Assembly (NCBI GenBank): GCA_038496445.1
Contig: JALMLS010000436.1
Span: 1 to 64,000 of the forward strand
From: Trichosphaerium sp. ATCC 40318
Lineage: Eukaryota > Discosea > Flabellinia > Trichosidae
Direction of reading: 5' to 3'
Length of the DNA stretch: 64,000 nucleotides
Shown here: piece after piece, positions 11,837-23,513 of the stretch
Position numbering within the stretch: position 1 is the stretch's first letter
Layout: every line of letters starts with the position of its first letter
The notes under the pieces: model-generated
What the model was told of the DNA's origin: nothing
Seen by the model: the letters and a program-made list of their open reading frames with translations, nothing else
Databases searched by the model: none
Made by a program: the position numbers and the translations under genes

Positions 11837-14800
11837 ATGGCGCTTGCTATAGGGCTATTGGTTATACTTACGATACTTAACCTTGGCGCAGTAATACCAG
11901 ATACAATTGTACGTAAAAGTAACTACCGCGCTTGTTCTTCGCTAGTTTAACGTGGTTTTAGTGGGCAGATCAGAATAACCCTTATATTATCACTGGGACC
12001 AACAATACCATCCAAAACCTCACTATAGAGGAAGGAGTAACAGTAGAGTTATACAGAGCGAGTATTCTCGTTGAAAACTTCCGTGTATTCGGTACAAAGG
12101 AGAAACCCGTAATCATTAAGGTAAAGAACCTGCTTCAGGCAAAAATAGGAATAATCCCAAATTTACGCTATGGAATTGCTATGTAGTTTTTTTTCGTTCA
12201 ATACACAACACTACAGTTTTGTTAAACTATATACATCTTGCGGTAAAACCTTTTGCTTGAATTAAAAACGTACTACGTTGCACGTGAATGCAATGTTTGA
12301 AAAACTTTTTGAAATCGTTGGTTTTTTTTTTATTGGTAATCTCTACCACATGATGGAAATGGTATCATCTTTAAGTAGACGAATATTATCGCTATGAGTA
12401 CTATCAGTTCTCGACACAATGCAAATTGTGTTATTTAAATCTACAGGTTCTTAGTGAACCACAATGAACCATGAGATTACCAACGAAAAAAAAATTACCA
12501 AAATTAGAAGTTTTGTTCTCGGTTTTTGCTTATTGTTCTCATTAAATCGCGTGTGTTTGCTTTTAGACGTATGAAAAATAAACCATTGAATGAAGGGCGT
12601 TTGATAGCCGCTTTAACTTTATTGCTATTTGCACAATTCCTAACTAACAAATTCTCGAAACTTGTTTTGTTGTTTGCAGTTTACTTACACCTTTTGTTGT
12701 AGAATTCTAACTTTACAGGGTATAGCATTAATTCAACAGTGTATACGAACATTACTTATGCAATATTTGATACTGGGGGCTTGCACGTGGTTTTTTTGAA
12801 ACAATAACAATTTAGAGATTTTTTTTCGAAATTTTTTGAAAAAAATCAAAAATTTACTGACTGGTTTGTTTAGAGCTACTCGTGGTAATAGTGCCCATGT
12901 GAAGAACTCTATTTTTAAATATTGTCACACAGCTTTTTTATCTGAATCGCATTCTTTAAATGTGTCTAACAACGTATTCTTCAACGTTGTAGGAGCCGTT
13001 TATGCTTTTGGTAATGTTGAAACAGTATTTTCCAACAACGCCATTGTTGCTTCCAAAAACGGATTAGAAGCTAATAACAACACTAATATAACGAGTAACT
13101 TCTTTTCATATCATACAGATACTTGCATATCAAGAAATGGTACAGGAAGCGTAAGGATTCAGAACAACTTGTTTAATCAAAACAAAAAAGTAAGAAATAC
13201 AATCTTTTGTTTTTGCGCTTATTAACACCACATCACCCTTAGGCTTTTAAATTGGGGATTGCTAATGAAACTATCTCTTCTATAATATCCAGTAATGATA
13301 TTAAAAATACAGATACAGTTATAGAGGGTGTACATAATGGTGTACTAACAAACTTTACGTTTAATTCTGTAACGACATATAAATCACTTGTGGTTACAGA
13401 AGTACTTCTCACAGAACCTATGCCAAGCAATTATTGGGGAACAAATGATACGAGACGTCTAAATCAAGTGTAAGTCCTTACCACCCGCTAGATAAACTAA
13501 CAAGGACAAAATAGTAAGGATGGAGGACAATTTGATATGCCAAGCTTGGAACCATTTTTAACTTCTCCACCTGTATCATTTGTTCATTACGAGATGAATT
13601 TACCTCTTTGGCATGAATCAAGAAAGAGGTTGGTAATCAATAGAATTGAGCGTTGTAGTGCTTATGAGTGCGAGTACGTTTGTTTTAAATTACTCTTTAA
13701 AACAACAGAATTTGGTTTAAATTTAAATCTAGAAGTATACAAACAGACATGTGTGACGTTTGCAGTCTAGTCGTGAATTTTCCGATAATCTTTTCACAGC
13801 CATCATCAGACGCACCAGGACCAAGTGTACCACATACACCATATTCTATGCCAACAACGCTTGCACCGACAACACCTGCATCAGGATCAAGTGCACCAAA
13901 TACGCCATTTGCACCAAACGCTCCAACTTCGGAAGCACCACCTACAACACCAGCAATATCTTTTATACCAACAACGCCTGAACCGACAAGACCTGCACCG
14001 TCAAGTGTTGGTGTACCAACAATTGCACCAAACGCCCCAACTTCGGAAGCGCCACCTACAACACCATCACCAACTTCTCCACCAACAAACTCTACACCAA
14101 CATCAGACCCAGGGGTACTTCCAGCTCCGAAATCAGACTCTCTAAACAACACTGTATTGATTGTTATCATTGTTTCAATATTAATCATTGTTATTGTCAG
14201 CTTAGTGCTTATAGCAGGCTACTTTACTTTTTACAGGAACAACTATGGGAAAACAAGAAGATTGGCAAAGAATAGCATAAGTGGTGTAGATAATCAAGCT
14301 CTAATAGATAGCTACGAGCATAAAGATGGAGAACAATCACATATAGACAAAGAGAGCTTGTTAGGTGCTACTTTAGTTTCTAACAGTAACGCCGACGTTT
14401 ACTTCTCCAGCTACATACTTGATAAGAATAACGACACAATTCCGCTACAAAACATGGAGACGGAAACACGTGTTTCATTAACCAGTGGAAGTGGTTTCGT
14501 TGATGTACCGAGGCTAGAACCAAGTGAACTTTATACTGTTAAAAAGATTGGACAAGGCTCATTTGTACGTTTAGTCTCAAGCAAAAAGTGTTATTTTGCA
14601 AAAAAATGCTTCGCTTGAAAATCATTTTTTTCTCTTGTACTTACCTGTTTTTATCTTTACAGGGTGTAATATTTCTAGCGAAATATAGAGGAGCATTAGT
14701 AGCAGTAAAGAAATTGCAAATATTTGATGTAAATCAAGCTATACAAGAAGCAGCGTTGATGATTAAGATGAGTACACATCCAAACATAGTATCAACTTTT

Positions 14801-15810
14801 GGTATTTCACAAACTCCTGAATCATTCGGTATCATTATGGAATACTGTCAAAAGGTAACGTCGTAATACCTATAATATCTATTCCTAATTCAAAAAGGGT
14901 TCGTTGTGGGACGTGCTAGAGAGAGGAGATGAAATTACATCTGAAGAAATTTTTTCTATTCTAGCTGATGCAGCAACAGGGATATATCACTTACATTGTG
15001 AAAAACTTCTTCACAGGGATATTGGTACGTCTCATTATATTCTATAATACTCTTCTATGCTTACAGTACTTCGTTTTAGCTGCTAGGAATGTGTTAATAC
15101 GAAATAACATGCAAGCAGCAGTTGGAGACTTTAGTCTTTCAAAAATTGTTAACTCAACGTTGTATCATAAATCAGTTGCTTTTATTGGTCCTGTTAGAGT
15201 ACGTTTGTTTTGATTATACCTTGCTAAATATTGAATTAGTACATGGCACCTGAGTCTATATCTAATAAGCGTTACTCGAAGGCGACAGATGTATTTATGT
15301 TTGGAGCAATGTTATATGAAGTTGTACGCCTTTGTTTTTTTTTTTTCCTTGAAAAATCCACAATGTCTTTGTACTACATGCAACGTTCTGGCTTTTATTA
15401 ACCATAAGTTGTGAGTACCATGATAAAGCACAAATTCAATCGTTTTAAGTAACATTTCCAACTTGTTTAACACGTTGGTTTTGGACACATGTGTAATTTT
15501 TTAATCTCAATTCCTGTCACTTACTATGTTTTTTTAGATGATGAAAGACGAACCCTATAGCAATATGGATAATATAGATGTGGCTCTAGCTGCAAAGATG
15601 AATACTCTACCGCCTCTCAATGTTGATGGGAATGCTAACCCTATATTAAAGGTACACAGCGCGATATTAATTTGCATTGACTTGTTTTAGGACCTTATGA
15701 TACAGTGCAGACAAAATGACCCAGATCAACGTCCTACACTTGTATATATCATTAACAAATTACGTAAAGGACCACTCACAACACCGCAATACATATTAGA
15801 TACGGATTAA
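11837..15810 (+). CDS. Receptor kinase: beta-helix ectodomain, Pro/Thr stalk, TM helix, TK/TKL-type kinase
   Basis: Exon 1 (11837-11908) is a signal peptide. Exon 2 (11962-12120) and exons near 12720-13470 carry short repeats rich in Asn, Val and Phe (for example HSLNVSNNVFFNVVG), as in NosD-like right-handed beta-helices. A stalk repeats APNAPTSEAPPTTP-like units (~13800-14130). One membrane helix follows (VLIVIIVSILIIVIVSLVLI). The kinase begins YTVKKIGQGSF, has the catalytic Lys in VAVKKL, EYCQKGSLWDVLERG at the hinge, HRDIAARNVLI as catalytic loop, MAPES, and DPDQRPT near the end. HRD(I/L)AARN is the tyrosine-kinase form. The metal-binding DFG motif reads DFS (GDFSLSK), so activity may be altered. 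The 12121-12716 interval may hold further exons that I could not place. Confidence 0.82.
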
Positions 15811-16280
15811 ACAGTAAACAATCATGTGTAGCAAGTTTGTACAATACGTTTGTAACAATAAAAAAATCAGTAAAACCTTTTTATGTTCTTCAAGCAATAT
15901 TCATATTACGGTGTCTCACATGGTAAATTCGCCGATGTATGTTGATGCAGCCATACGATTGAGTGACTTATTATTAGCTTATGAATTGAATGAGTTTCGA
16001 ACGAAGCATGACAACTCTGGGAACTAGCAAATGTGATGTAATATTCTGCGACAATTTATCATTTGATACTTGGAACATAAACAAGTGATTGCTTGTACAT
16101 CACAACTGAAGATTTGCATTCTAACTAAACTTCTACAAACAACGTGGTCTGTTATCTATCCAAAGGTCTTTGTATTTTTCTTGTCAACATCAATAGTAGT
16201 TCCTGTTTCTGTGCCATATGCTTGTCTTAGTTTGAAAGGAAAAATCGTGTCTCTGAATTCCTACTCACACAATAAGTACT
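15811..16280. other. 3' intergenic region between convergent genes
   Basis: The receptor-kinase gene and the laminin-G gene end toward each other here. A 67-codon plus-strand frame (15824-16027) includes an amphipathic stretch (AAIRLSDLLLAYELNEF), but it follows the kinase stop directly with no promoter room. I do not call it a gene. Confidence 0.35.
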
Positions 16281-18066
16281 TCACAACATTATTTGTTTTC
16301 TACGTACTGGTACATAGTAAGCAACGGTCATTACTATGACTATTGTCAAGAGCACAAGTAATACTGTAACACCAATAATGACATACTTCCACCAATCAGT
16401 ACATGTATCTTTGACACGGATAACAAGTGAGAACCTAGTTGAACTCCATTTTTGGTCATACTCGACTGTTTTACACGTGTCACCATGAATAACTTGTATA
16501 TTTGAGAAGCCATCAGTATTATTAATAAGACATGTATACTCAAACAATATACTTTCTGTGGCTCGTTTCTCATTTGTATGAACAACAAGACTTCCAGAAG
16601 GATTAAAGCATCCTTTTTGTACAAAAAAATTAAGAAAGAATTTGGAATACAAATATCATTAACTATACCTGTTATGTTCACATGTCCTCCTTGACGAAAT
16701 ATGATTGTAACGTTTTGATTAAGCATAATATTGCCATCCAAAACTATCAACTTGGTTATCTCCGTGTTTAGCGTTGGTAGTACAGATTCAGTTGGAGGGT
16801 TTGTTGGTTGACTAGAAGGTTCAACAGTAGGACTGACTACTCCGTTTGAAGGAGAGACAATAGGGGCTGGGGTAGGCGATGTAGTCACACTACAGCATGG
16901 ACGAGTGGTAGGTCTAAAATAGGTTTAAGGATTGTATCAGAACCTAATTGTAACTGCGTACGGAACTCTTAACTCAACACGGTCATTATTGAATGTTGAA
17001 ACCGTGACATTTTTTGATTTAACAGTTGGCTCATAGTTATCCTCAAAGTCAAAGTAGTACAACAGATCTTGGTCCACAACCTCATCACTAGAGTAAGCTC
17101 TACTAATAATCTCGCTGTCCGTTAACTCCCTGTATACCAATCAGCAAACAAAGCAAGTTGCAATTGTGTACTCATGTACCTTTTCCATATACTCAAGTCA
17201 TCAATGTCACCCTACAATAACGGCACTTTAGTTTACTCACTTACAATTAAAACAAATGACGTACAAAGAACCCAAATTGAGGTTTGTTTTGAAGACTAGA
17301 CAAACAGCCTATCGTAAAGTATTCCTATAATAAATGTTAGTATCAAACGTTTTTATACATGATGGCGTACTCGTTCTGAGCTAGATAATGAGGGTATTAT
17401 TGTAGTATAGCTGTTAATTACTGCACTGTTTGATACAGACTTCAGTGTTATCTTTTTTCGGTTCAAATCACGTGAGAAATAAACATATGTCTAAAAGCGA
17501 TTAAGATAATTATTCGTTGTACTGGATGCACTTACCCAATCATGTGATAGCGTTTGAGGGTGAATAGAAGAGTTAAAACGAGCGCCAGGGCATTTTACAT
17601 GTGCAGTGCCGTCGTATGTTTCAAATGTGAGTTGCCGAGGATAACTGGACGCTGAGAACGTCCCAATGTAAAATAGAGAACCAGGAGTACCACTCCTACT
17701 ACTAGAAAATACTGTGTTTATCGTACAAATACTAGGTGGTGTGCAGTCCCTATAACACGCAAGTGAACAAAAACAATTAAAAAAAACCACCCAACTAACC
17801 TATCGTAGTATATCCAAGCGCCAAGTGAAATTACTGTGTGGGTGCTAAAGTTTTCTCCATCTACGCGAATACCATCATTAACCGCATTAATAGTGCTTCC
17901 ATCGCCTGAAAAATAAGCCGCGCTTCCAGCAGGAGTGCCTTTAATTAAGATCTTTAAAGGTAAAGTGGACAGAATTTCTTTTTTGGTAAATTAACACTAA
18001 GCACGGCGTACATTGTAGTAATACAAGCATCACTATTCGTACTAATAAACCCTTTGTTGTATACAT
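16281..18066 (-). CDS. Laminin-G-like single-pass membrane protein with a PT-rich stalk
   Basis: The start at 18066 gives a signal peptide (LLVRIVMLVLLQC), joined across a GTACGC intron to a concanavalin-like fold. Recognisable pieces in order are AYFSGDGSTINAVNDGIRV, NFSTHTVISLGAWIYYD, RQLTFETYDGTAHVKCPGA, TYVYFSRDLNRKKITLKS, FTIGCLSS, and GDIDDLSIWKR followed by LTDSEI. The last is the hallmark end of Laminin_G_3/pentraxin-like domains. A Thr/Pro/Ser stalk (PTVEPSSQPTNPP) leads to an Ig-sized extracellular part, one membrane helix (WWKYVIIGVTVLLVLLTIVIV) and a short basic tail. No enzymatic domain is seen, so it is likely an adhesion or carbohydrate-binding receptor. It converges on the receptor kinase, which has the same stalk style. 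Confidence 0.78.
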
Positions 18067-19832
18067 TTAATTAATGGCGTAAAAGTACTTGACTATAGCT
18101 TCTTGAGCTTTTTGGAATGTTTGAGCTGATTTCGAAATAAGCCGTGGTCGGTTTCGAGCCTAAAAAAAAAAGGTGGGACTTGTTTTCCTGATTTATCACG
18201 TGATTGCAAAGGAAACTTATAAATTGACCTACCAACGCAAACTAAATATTGCAACTCAAAGACAGCCACAAAGTATCTCAAGTGCATGTTAAGCGAGGTC
18301 AAATCGCAAATATGTGACTTGAAACAGCTATCAACTTTATCGAGATAGAAAAAGTTAGCGAACTTGTCTTCCCGACATTTCCAAATCATTGCACAGTACA
18401 CCAATGCTACGATATACCTTTAAAATAGCTATCCATGCGTAGGACGTAGCGTCGATACGTCCTAGACCATTTTCGACTAAAATAATGGCCCAACAGTTTT
18501 TAAGAGCTGGATCACTCTAAAATAAATACACAACGCATGCGCAAATACGAATCCGAGCGAGCGGAGACTTTTTACGACGTTTCAGACCCAAACCGGCAGA
18601 TCACGTTTTTATTAACCGTTACCTGCGTAAAACAGCCATTTACGCTATCAATGTTGCTAGTAGTATGTATAGAAGCTATGAACAACAGTGGTAGTGATAA
18701 AACAACAAACGCTCCAGCTTCTACCCGCTCTGATTACTACGTCTAGTAATACTGCACTACTGAGTAAAATTGGATGGGCACCGTTAATTAGAGCAAAAAA
18801 AACAGTATGTGCAATAAATAGAATTTTGTGGAATTGTTGCAGGTTCATCTACACGAATGTTCACATTAATGTTACGTGCGAGTATGATCTTGTTATGAGT
18901 ACAAGCTATCGCTAATAGTTTAATAGGAGACGTAATGTTGCGCAATTGCTTGCACGCCAACTTACTCCATATCAAACCAAACCAATTTCAACCCAGCTCA
19001 AAAAGGTGTTCGTTCAGAGTTGCAAAAGGGATTTTGAGTGCCTACTAATGTCCATCCATTAGTGCGGCGAGGGTCCTGCGTTATACAAGAGGCAGGACTC
19101 CTGAGGAATTGTTGTATGATAGTCAGACCACCTTACTTCCTGGTATTAAAGTTTCAATAGTTTATATTTAATCACTCGCAATCCGTCAAGAAAAAAATTG
19201 TGGGTTTAACACTTGGGAAACTGCTGCGAAGTTTCAATGAATCTATGATCACGTGATAGGGTGCTTATCCGAAAGTTACAAGCTCATAGTTTCATTGAAA
19301 ACGAAAACGGGGTTTTTTTGAATCAATTTTTTCGCTTCTCTGTGGCTTCCTCTCCTCACATGATGGTTTTAATACTTCACTGACATCTAACCGTTATTCT
19401 TGAGTATGTGTACCTCTAGAGGTGTGCGTAAGTTCCGAATAGAAACTCACAGAGCAGTTCTGTACAAAATACACAACATTTTGGTTTTAGTTTTATGGTT
19501 CATAGAATAAAAAAAACCCATAAAATGACATAGCAAGAATATAAATAGAGCGTTGAATAGTTAGAACGTTAGCAAAGCTTTCTGGAAGATGTTGTAAAAA
19601 AAAAGAGGATATTTGTTTTTTAACTGCAATAATTTCACACGCGTTCCCATTCCTTTCCCGTTTTCCAAAAACATCCTTAAATCAACAAACTTTACTCTGC
19701 CTAAAAAACCTACCAGTTCTTGTAAAAGAATTTTCTTACAATAGCATGTCAGTGAAGACAAGGACACAAGAAGGCTCGCTTTGTGAAAATAATGTTGTTT
19801 TTTTTTTCTTTGGTTAACATGTTAGTTACAAG
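18067..19832. other. 1.8 kb region without a confident protein gene
   Basis: Open frames exist (18093-18404 minus, 18537-18746 plus, 19561-19767 minus), but none matches a known family or joins into a longer product. The minus-strand frame near 18400 has low-complexity joins. Two adjacent hairpins at 19040-19106 are listed separately. The remainder is AT-rich with poly-A/T runs and should include the 3' end of the F-box/LRR gene. Confidence 0.4.
19040..19106. other. Two adjacent stable hairpins, possible structured RNA
   Basis: Hairpin 1: ACTAATG pairs with CATTAGT across a six-base loop, with flanking GCC/GGC. Hairpin 2: GTCCTGC pairs with GCAGGAC across a 12-base loop, and the stem extends outward with one bulge. 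Both lie within 70 bases of a region lacking coding frames and are GC-richer than their surroundings. Paired hairpins occur in H/ACA snoRNAs, but I find no clear H and ACA boxes, so the class is unknown. Confidence 0.25.
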
Positions 19833-20954
19833 CTACCAGTTTGTTATTATCTCATTTGCACCAGACAAAAACGTGATGCCCTTACTGGTCACTAATCTAC
19901 ATTCACATAAGCGGATAGTGTGAACTTGTGATAACGCTCTCAACCCTTCATCTGTTACATTTGTGCTAGATAAATCAATCGAATAGACACCTCCCAGTGC
20001 TTTTATACCAACATCAGTTACACTTGTTTCTTGTAAAGAAATATGATGTGCACCAGCCAATGCTTTAATGCCTTCATCTGTTATACGTATGCACCCATCC
20101 AACACAATAGTGTGTACACCTGCTATCGCCTTCAAACTGTCATCTGTTACATTTGTTTCTGTTAAAACAATGCAATGTACACCTACCAATGATTTGATTC
20201 CTGTGTCTGTAATCAATTTACATCCCGACAAGATTATAGTATGTACACCTCTCAACGCCTCTAATCCTTCATCAGTAACACTTGTTCCTGATAAACCAAT
20301 CTCGTGTACACCTGCCAATGTCTTGATGCCTTTATCTGTTATTAACTCACAACAATTCAAATGGATAGTGTGTACACCAGCTAGTTCTATCAAACCTTTA
20401 TCCGTTACTTTTGTATAACTCAAATGGATCTCATGTACACCTGCTAGCAGTTTTAATCCTTCATCTGTAACTCTCGTTTGTACTAAGGCAATCGTATGTA
20501 CACCTGCAAGTGCCTTTAATCCTTCATCAGTCACAAGTGATCCAGATAAATCAATGTCATGTACACCGGCCAATGAACTGATGCCTTCGTCTGTTATTTT
20601 TAGACAATAGTTCAGTTTGATTGTATGTACACCTCCAAGCAAACGCAAGAGGCTGTCGTTCGCGAAATATGAATTTAAGATAAGCGTCGTGTTTTTTAGT
20701 AACAAAGGACGTGCAGCAAGCATTCTCATATCGTTTGGGCTTTCAACTTTGATTTCATTGTATCCAACGTGTTTATGGACAATATCTCTTAAATAGCGGC
20801 ATGTTTGGGCTGAACGAAGTGCAAACTTTCCCTGTTTAAGAATATGAACTATTAATTCGACTGGGAGCTCAATAAGGTCGAATATATGCTCTGTGTATTC
20901 TTGCATCTCTGTATACGCTGCTTCTGTATGAGATAAGTGAATAATACTAGCCAC
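19833..20954 (-). CDS. Intronless F-box/leucine-rich-repeat protein, giant-virus-like
   Basis: A single 373-codon frame. Residues ~25-70 form an F-box (IELPVELIVHILKQGKFALR, then TCRYLRDIV). The rest is about a dozen LRRs of ~23 residues on the pattern VTDEGLKALAGVHTIxLSxT, alternating a longer form with a doubled polar residue. Such cysteine-poor GVHTI-type repeats are known to me from amoeba-infecting giant viruses and some chytrids. F-box/LRR proteins select substrates for SCF ubiquitin ligases. The lack of introns contrasts with neighbouring cellular genes. A broken copy of one repeat lies at 42.0 kb. The start is the first Met; the F-box follows closely. Confidence 0.85.
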   Translation of the reverse strand: MASIIHLSHTEAAYTEMQEYTEHIFDLIELPVELIVHILKQGKFALRSAQTCRYLRDIVHKHVGYNEIKVESPNDMRMLAARPLLLKNTTLILNSYFANDSLLRLLGGVHTIKLNYCLKITDEGISSLAGVHDIDLSGSLVTDEGLKALAGVHTIALVQTRVTDEGLKLLAGVHEIHLSYTKVTDKGLIELAGVHTIHLNCCELITDKGIKTLAGVHEIGLSGTSVTDEGLEALRGVHTIILSGCKLITDTGIKSLVGVHCIVLTETNVTDDSLKAIAGVHTIVLDGCIRITDEGIKALAGAHHISLQETSVTDVGIKALGGVYSIDLSSTNVTDEGLRALSQVHTIRLCECRLVTSKGITFLSGANEIITNW

Positions 20955-22295
20955 GTTGATAATATGAAGTCAAAGCAAAGTCAAACATTATTCTTGCTTA
21001 ATACTGAAATAAAGCCGGAAGCCCAAATGTGTAGAATTTTGTTCGCCACTACCTACCGTCCATTATGACGTAACCGTCAAAAAGAATATTTACTGGACAG
21101 TGTCACATTGTTTCATTCTCGTACTAGCACCCCGAAAATGACAGCTAAGTAAGATGAATGAGATTACTGAAAATAACTCGCTGTCATCCCTGCTTCTACC
21201 ACCAGATTGTACCTAATAACCTACATGTAGCTTCAACGGTAAAAATTCGCCCTTTGTGTTACCGGTTCAGGTTGTTTGCTTCGTTGTTGTACAGTCTTGC
21301 AGATTAAAGGCGAGTGTGCAACACTGCGTGTGAAATTATAATGCCCAGGCTACTCTTTCAGGTTTTTTGTAAGCAAAATTTGATGCATTCTAATAGCGTA
21401 CCATAAGTATCAGGACATATGGTGCTGAATACTTTGAAGCTGCAACCTTTCTTTTTTGATGAGTTGTTACATTTACCGAGGTACTGTAAAGATTGCTGCC
21501 CGAATAGGTGCTCCTTTAGACAAAACACAAATAAATGTTCATACCAAACATTTTTCAAGTCCACGTGTAACTTCAAAAATGCATTGTGAAACAAAGCATC
21601 AATTTCCTGAACTCCAAATAACCCAATTATTTGATTGTCGCTCATTGATTAACATATGTTTTACGTGAATAGTACATAATGAACTCATGATTACGGCTTG
21701 ATCACCTTAAACTAGTTATACTAGTGCTACTGCACTAATTGGTCCGTTGAATAGGACACAGATTTTAGCACTTAAACAAACTGGACTTCTTTATTTGATG
21801 AACTTACATTTTAATATTGACAAAATACGGTTTCAAACTAAAGAACATGATATGGATGCGGAGGAAATTGATGTACTTAGTAAGTTGTAGATCAACAAGA
21901 ACACGTCGAATCTAACCTTCTCAAGCTACTATTCTCCTTGTTTCACATTGTTAACGTAAGTGCATCTTCCTTTTACATTGTAACAAATATACTTAACCTT
22001 TATAGTATCCCACTATTTAAAGTTAGCATGTGATGTATAAACCTTTATCAGTATATTATGTGTTGATAGCGATGCTTTATAGCACACATGCCGCCAGCTA
22101 TACCGTCCACAATGTCTTTCTAGAGTGCACTTATTAAGATTGTTTACTTCTATGTGCTTACATTTCCAGAGTAATAAAATGAGTTCTTTTTGAGTACAGC
22201 AACGTCATGACTTGTAAAATATAAGTGTTTTATTCTGTTCTGGATATGTTGTAACACAGGCAACATCAAAGTTTACAAATTGTTGTTTTAGGATG
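20955..22295. other. Intergenic with one or two possible orphan exons
   Basis: A 95-codon minus-strand frame (21358-21645) includes EIDALFHNAFLKLHVDLKN and CKCNN-like cysteines, but shows no family. On the plus strand, 21711-21888 reads as an orderly exon-like frame (LNRTQILALKQTGLLYLMN, ending in a TAG after DAEEIDVL). Neither has a visible start or partner exon, so they may be relics. The remaining sequence shows nothing I can name. Confidence 0.3.
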
Positions 22296-23513
22296 CTACA
22301 TCACAAGCTCATCTATACCATTTATGTAGGTACGTTGTGTCTTTATGTCCACTTTCATACCATTTACGTAGGTATATTGGATCTTTAATTGTCCATTTTC
22401 ATACCACTTGTTATATTCTCCTTCAAGCTTACCTTTGATAAAATTACACTGACTCTCTAATTGGCTGTTTTCATACCACTCCTTTTTTTCTCCTTCTTCT
22501 TTACCATTGATAAAATTACACTGAATATATAATTGTCCATTTTCATACCACTCATTATATTCTCCTTCTTTTTTACCATTTACGTAGGTATATTGGAGCT
22601 TTAATTGTCCATTTTCATACCACTCGTTATATTCTCCTTCAAGCTTACCTTTGATAAAAGTACACTGAACATTTAATTGGCTGTTTTCATACCACTCCTT
22701 AGATTCTCCATGTTGCTTGTCATTGATAAAGACACACTGTCTCTCCAGTTTTCCGTTTTTATGCCATTCCTGAAATACTCCTTCCTTTTTACCCTTGACA
22801 TAAGTAGTTTGGAACCACAATTCCCCAGTTATGTACCACCCTTTGTATTCTCCTTGTAGCTTGCCGTTAACATAAGTACATTGACTTTGCAATTCACTAT
22901 TTCCCTTGTTTTTTTCCTCATGCTTGTCAAAGATGTTTAACCGTTCTAGTTTATGCCATTCCTTATATTCCCCTTCTTTTTTGCCCTTGATGTAGTTACA
23001 CTGGTTTCGCAATTGACCATTATTATACCACTCCTTATATTCCCCTTCTATTTTGCCCTTGATGTTATTACACTTGATCCGCAATTGACCATTTTTATGC
23101 CACTCCTTATATTCCCCTTCTAGTTTGTCCTTGCTGTAGTTACACTGGTTCTGCAATTGACCATTTTTATACCACTGCTTGTGTTCCCCTTCTTTTTTGC
23201 CCTTGATGTAATTACTCTGGATCTGCAATTGGCTTTTAATACCAAACCAGCTATTTCTGTATTCATGCCACTCTTTATATTCTCCTTCTATCTCACCATC
23301 GACATAAGTAAATTGCTTATTCAATTGCCCATTGGAGCACCAACGATTGTACTCTCCATGTTTTAGACCATGTTTCCAATACTCTTGCTGTACAACTTTG
23401 TTCTTTACTCTTCGAACCCATTTTCCGTGCTTTTTCATCTCACCATCAAACCTTATTGTCGTTGCCGCCTGTTTCGAAAGAAGTGGCCAATTTAAATACA
23501 CGGACCAGTCCAA
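22296..23513 (-). CDS. Intronless MORN/YwqK-type repeat protein with an F-box-like N-terminus
   Basis: One 405-codon frame built of ~23-residue repeats with the core EYKEWYENGQLxxQCxYxNGKxEG, about thirteen in all. This is the MORN_2 (YwqK antitoxin-like) repeat, a beta-hairpin repeat abundant in marseillevirus-type giant viruses. Upstream of the annotated Met the frame stays open and reads RLLHLPVELQLDIIDLDW, an F-box-like start. The true N-terminus is therefore probably further upstream, possibly behind an intron ending near 23605. The product may be an adaptor that brings a repeat-bound target to Skp1. The gene is intronless over 1.2 kb, unlike its neighbours. One repeat is irregular (KHEEKNKGNSELQSQ), where degenerated units have fused. 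Confidence 0.82.
   Translation of the reverse strand: MDWSVYLNWPLLSKQAATTIRFDGEMKKHGKWVRRVKNKVVQQEYWKHGLKHGEYNRWCSNGQLNKQFTYVDGEIEGEYKEWHEYRNSWFGIKSQLQIQSNYIKGKKEGEHKQWYKNGQLQNQCNYSKDKLEGEYKEWHKNGQLRIKCNNIKGKIEGEYKEWYNNGQLRNQCNYIKGKKEGEYKEWHKLERLNIFDKHEEKNKGNSELQSQCTYVNGKLQGEYKGWYITGELWFQTTYVKGKKEGVFQEWHKNGKLERQCVFINDKQHGESKEWYENSQLNVQCTFIKGKLEGEYNEWYENGQLKLQYTYVNGKKEGEYNEWYENGQLYIQCNFINGKEEGEKKEWYENSQLESQCNFIKGKLEGEYNKWYENGQLKIQYTYVNGMKVDIKTQRTYINGIDELVM

Noticed and set aside
13697-14188. Minus-strand frame rich in Gly-Val opposite the receptor-kinase stalk
   Set aside because: Antisense of the Pro/Thr stalk. It has no start context, and the plus-strand gene is complete through this region.
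15824-16027. Small plus-strand gene after the kinase
   Set aside because: It starts 14 bases after the kinase stop with no room for a promoter and shows no family. It is more likely 3' UTR.
18093-18404. 103-codon minus-strand frame as a gene
   Set aside because: It lies just upstream of the laminin-G gene start with no recognised motif. It may be 5' UTR or chance.
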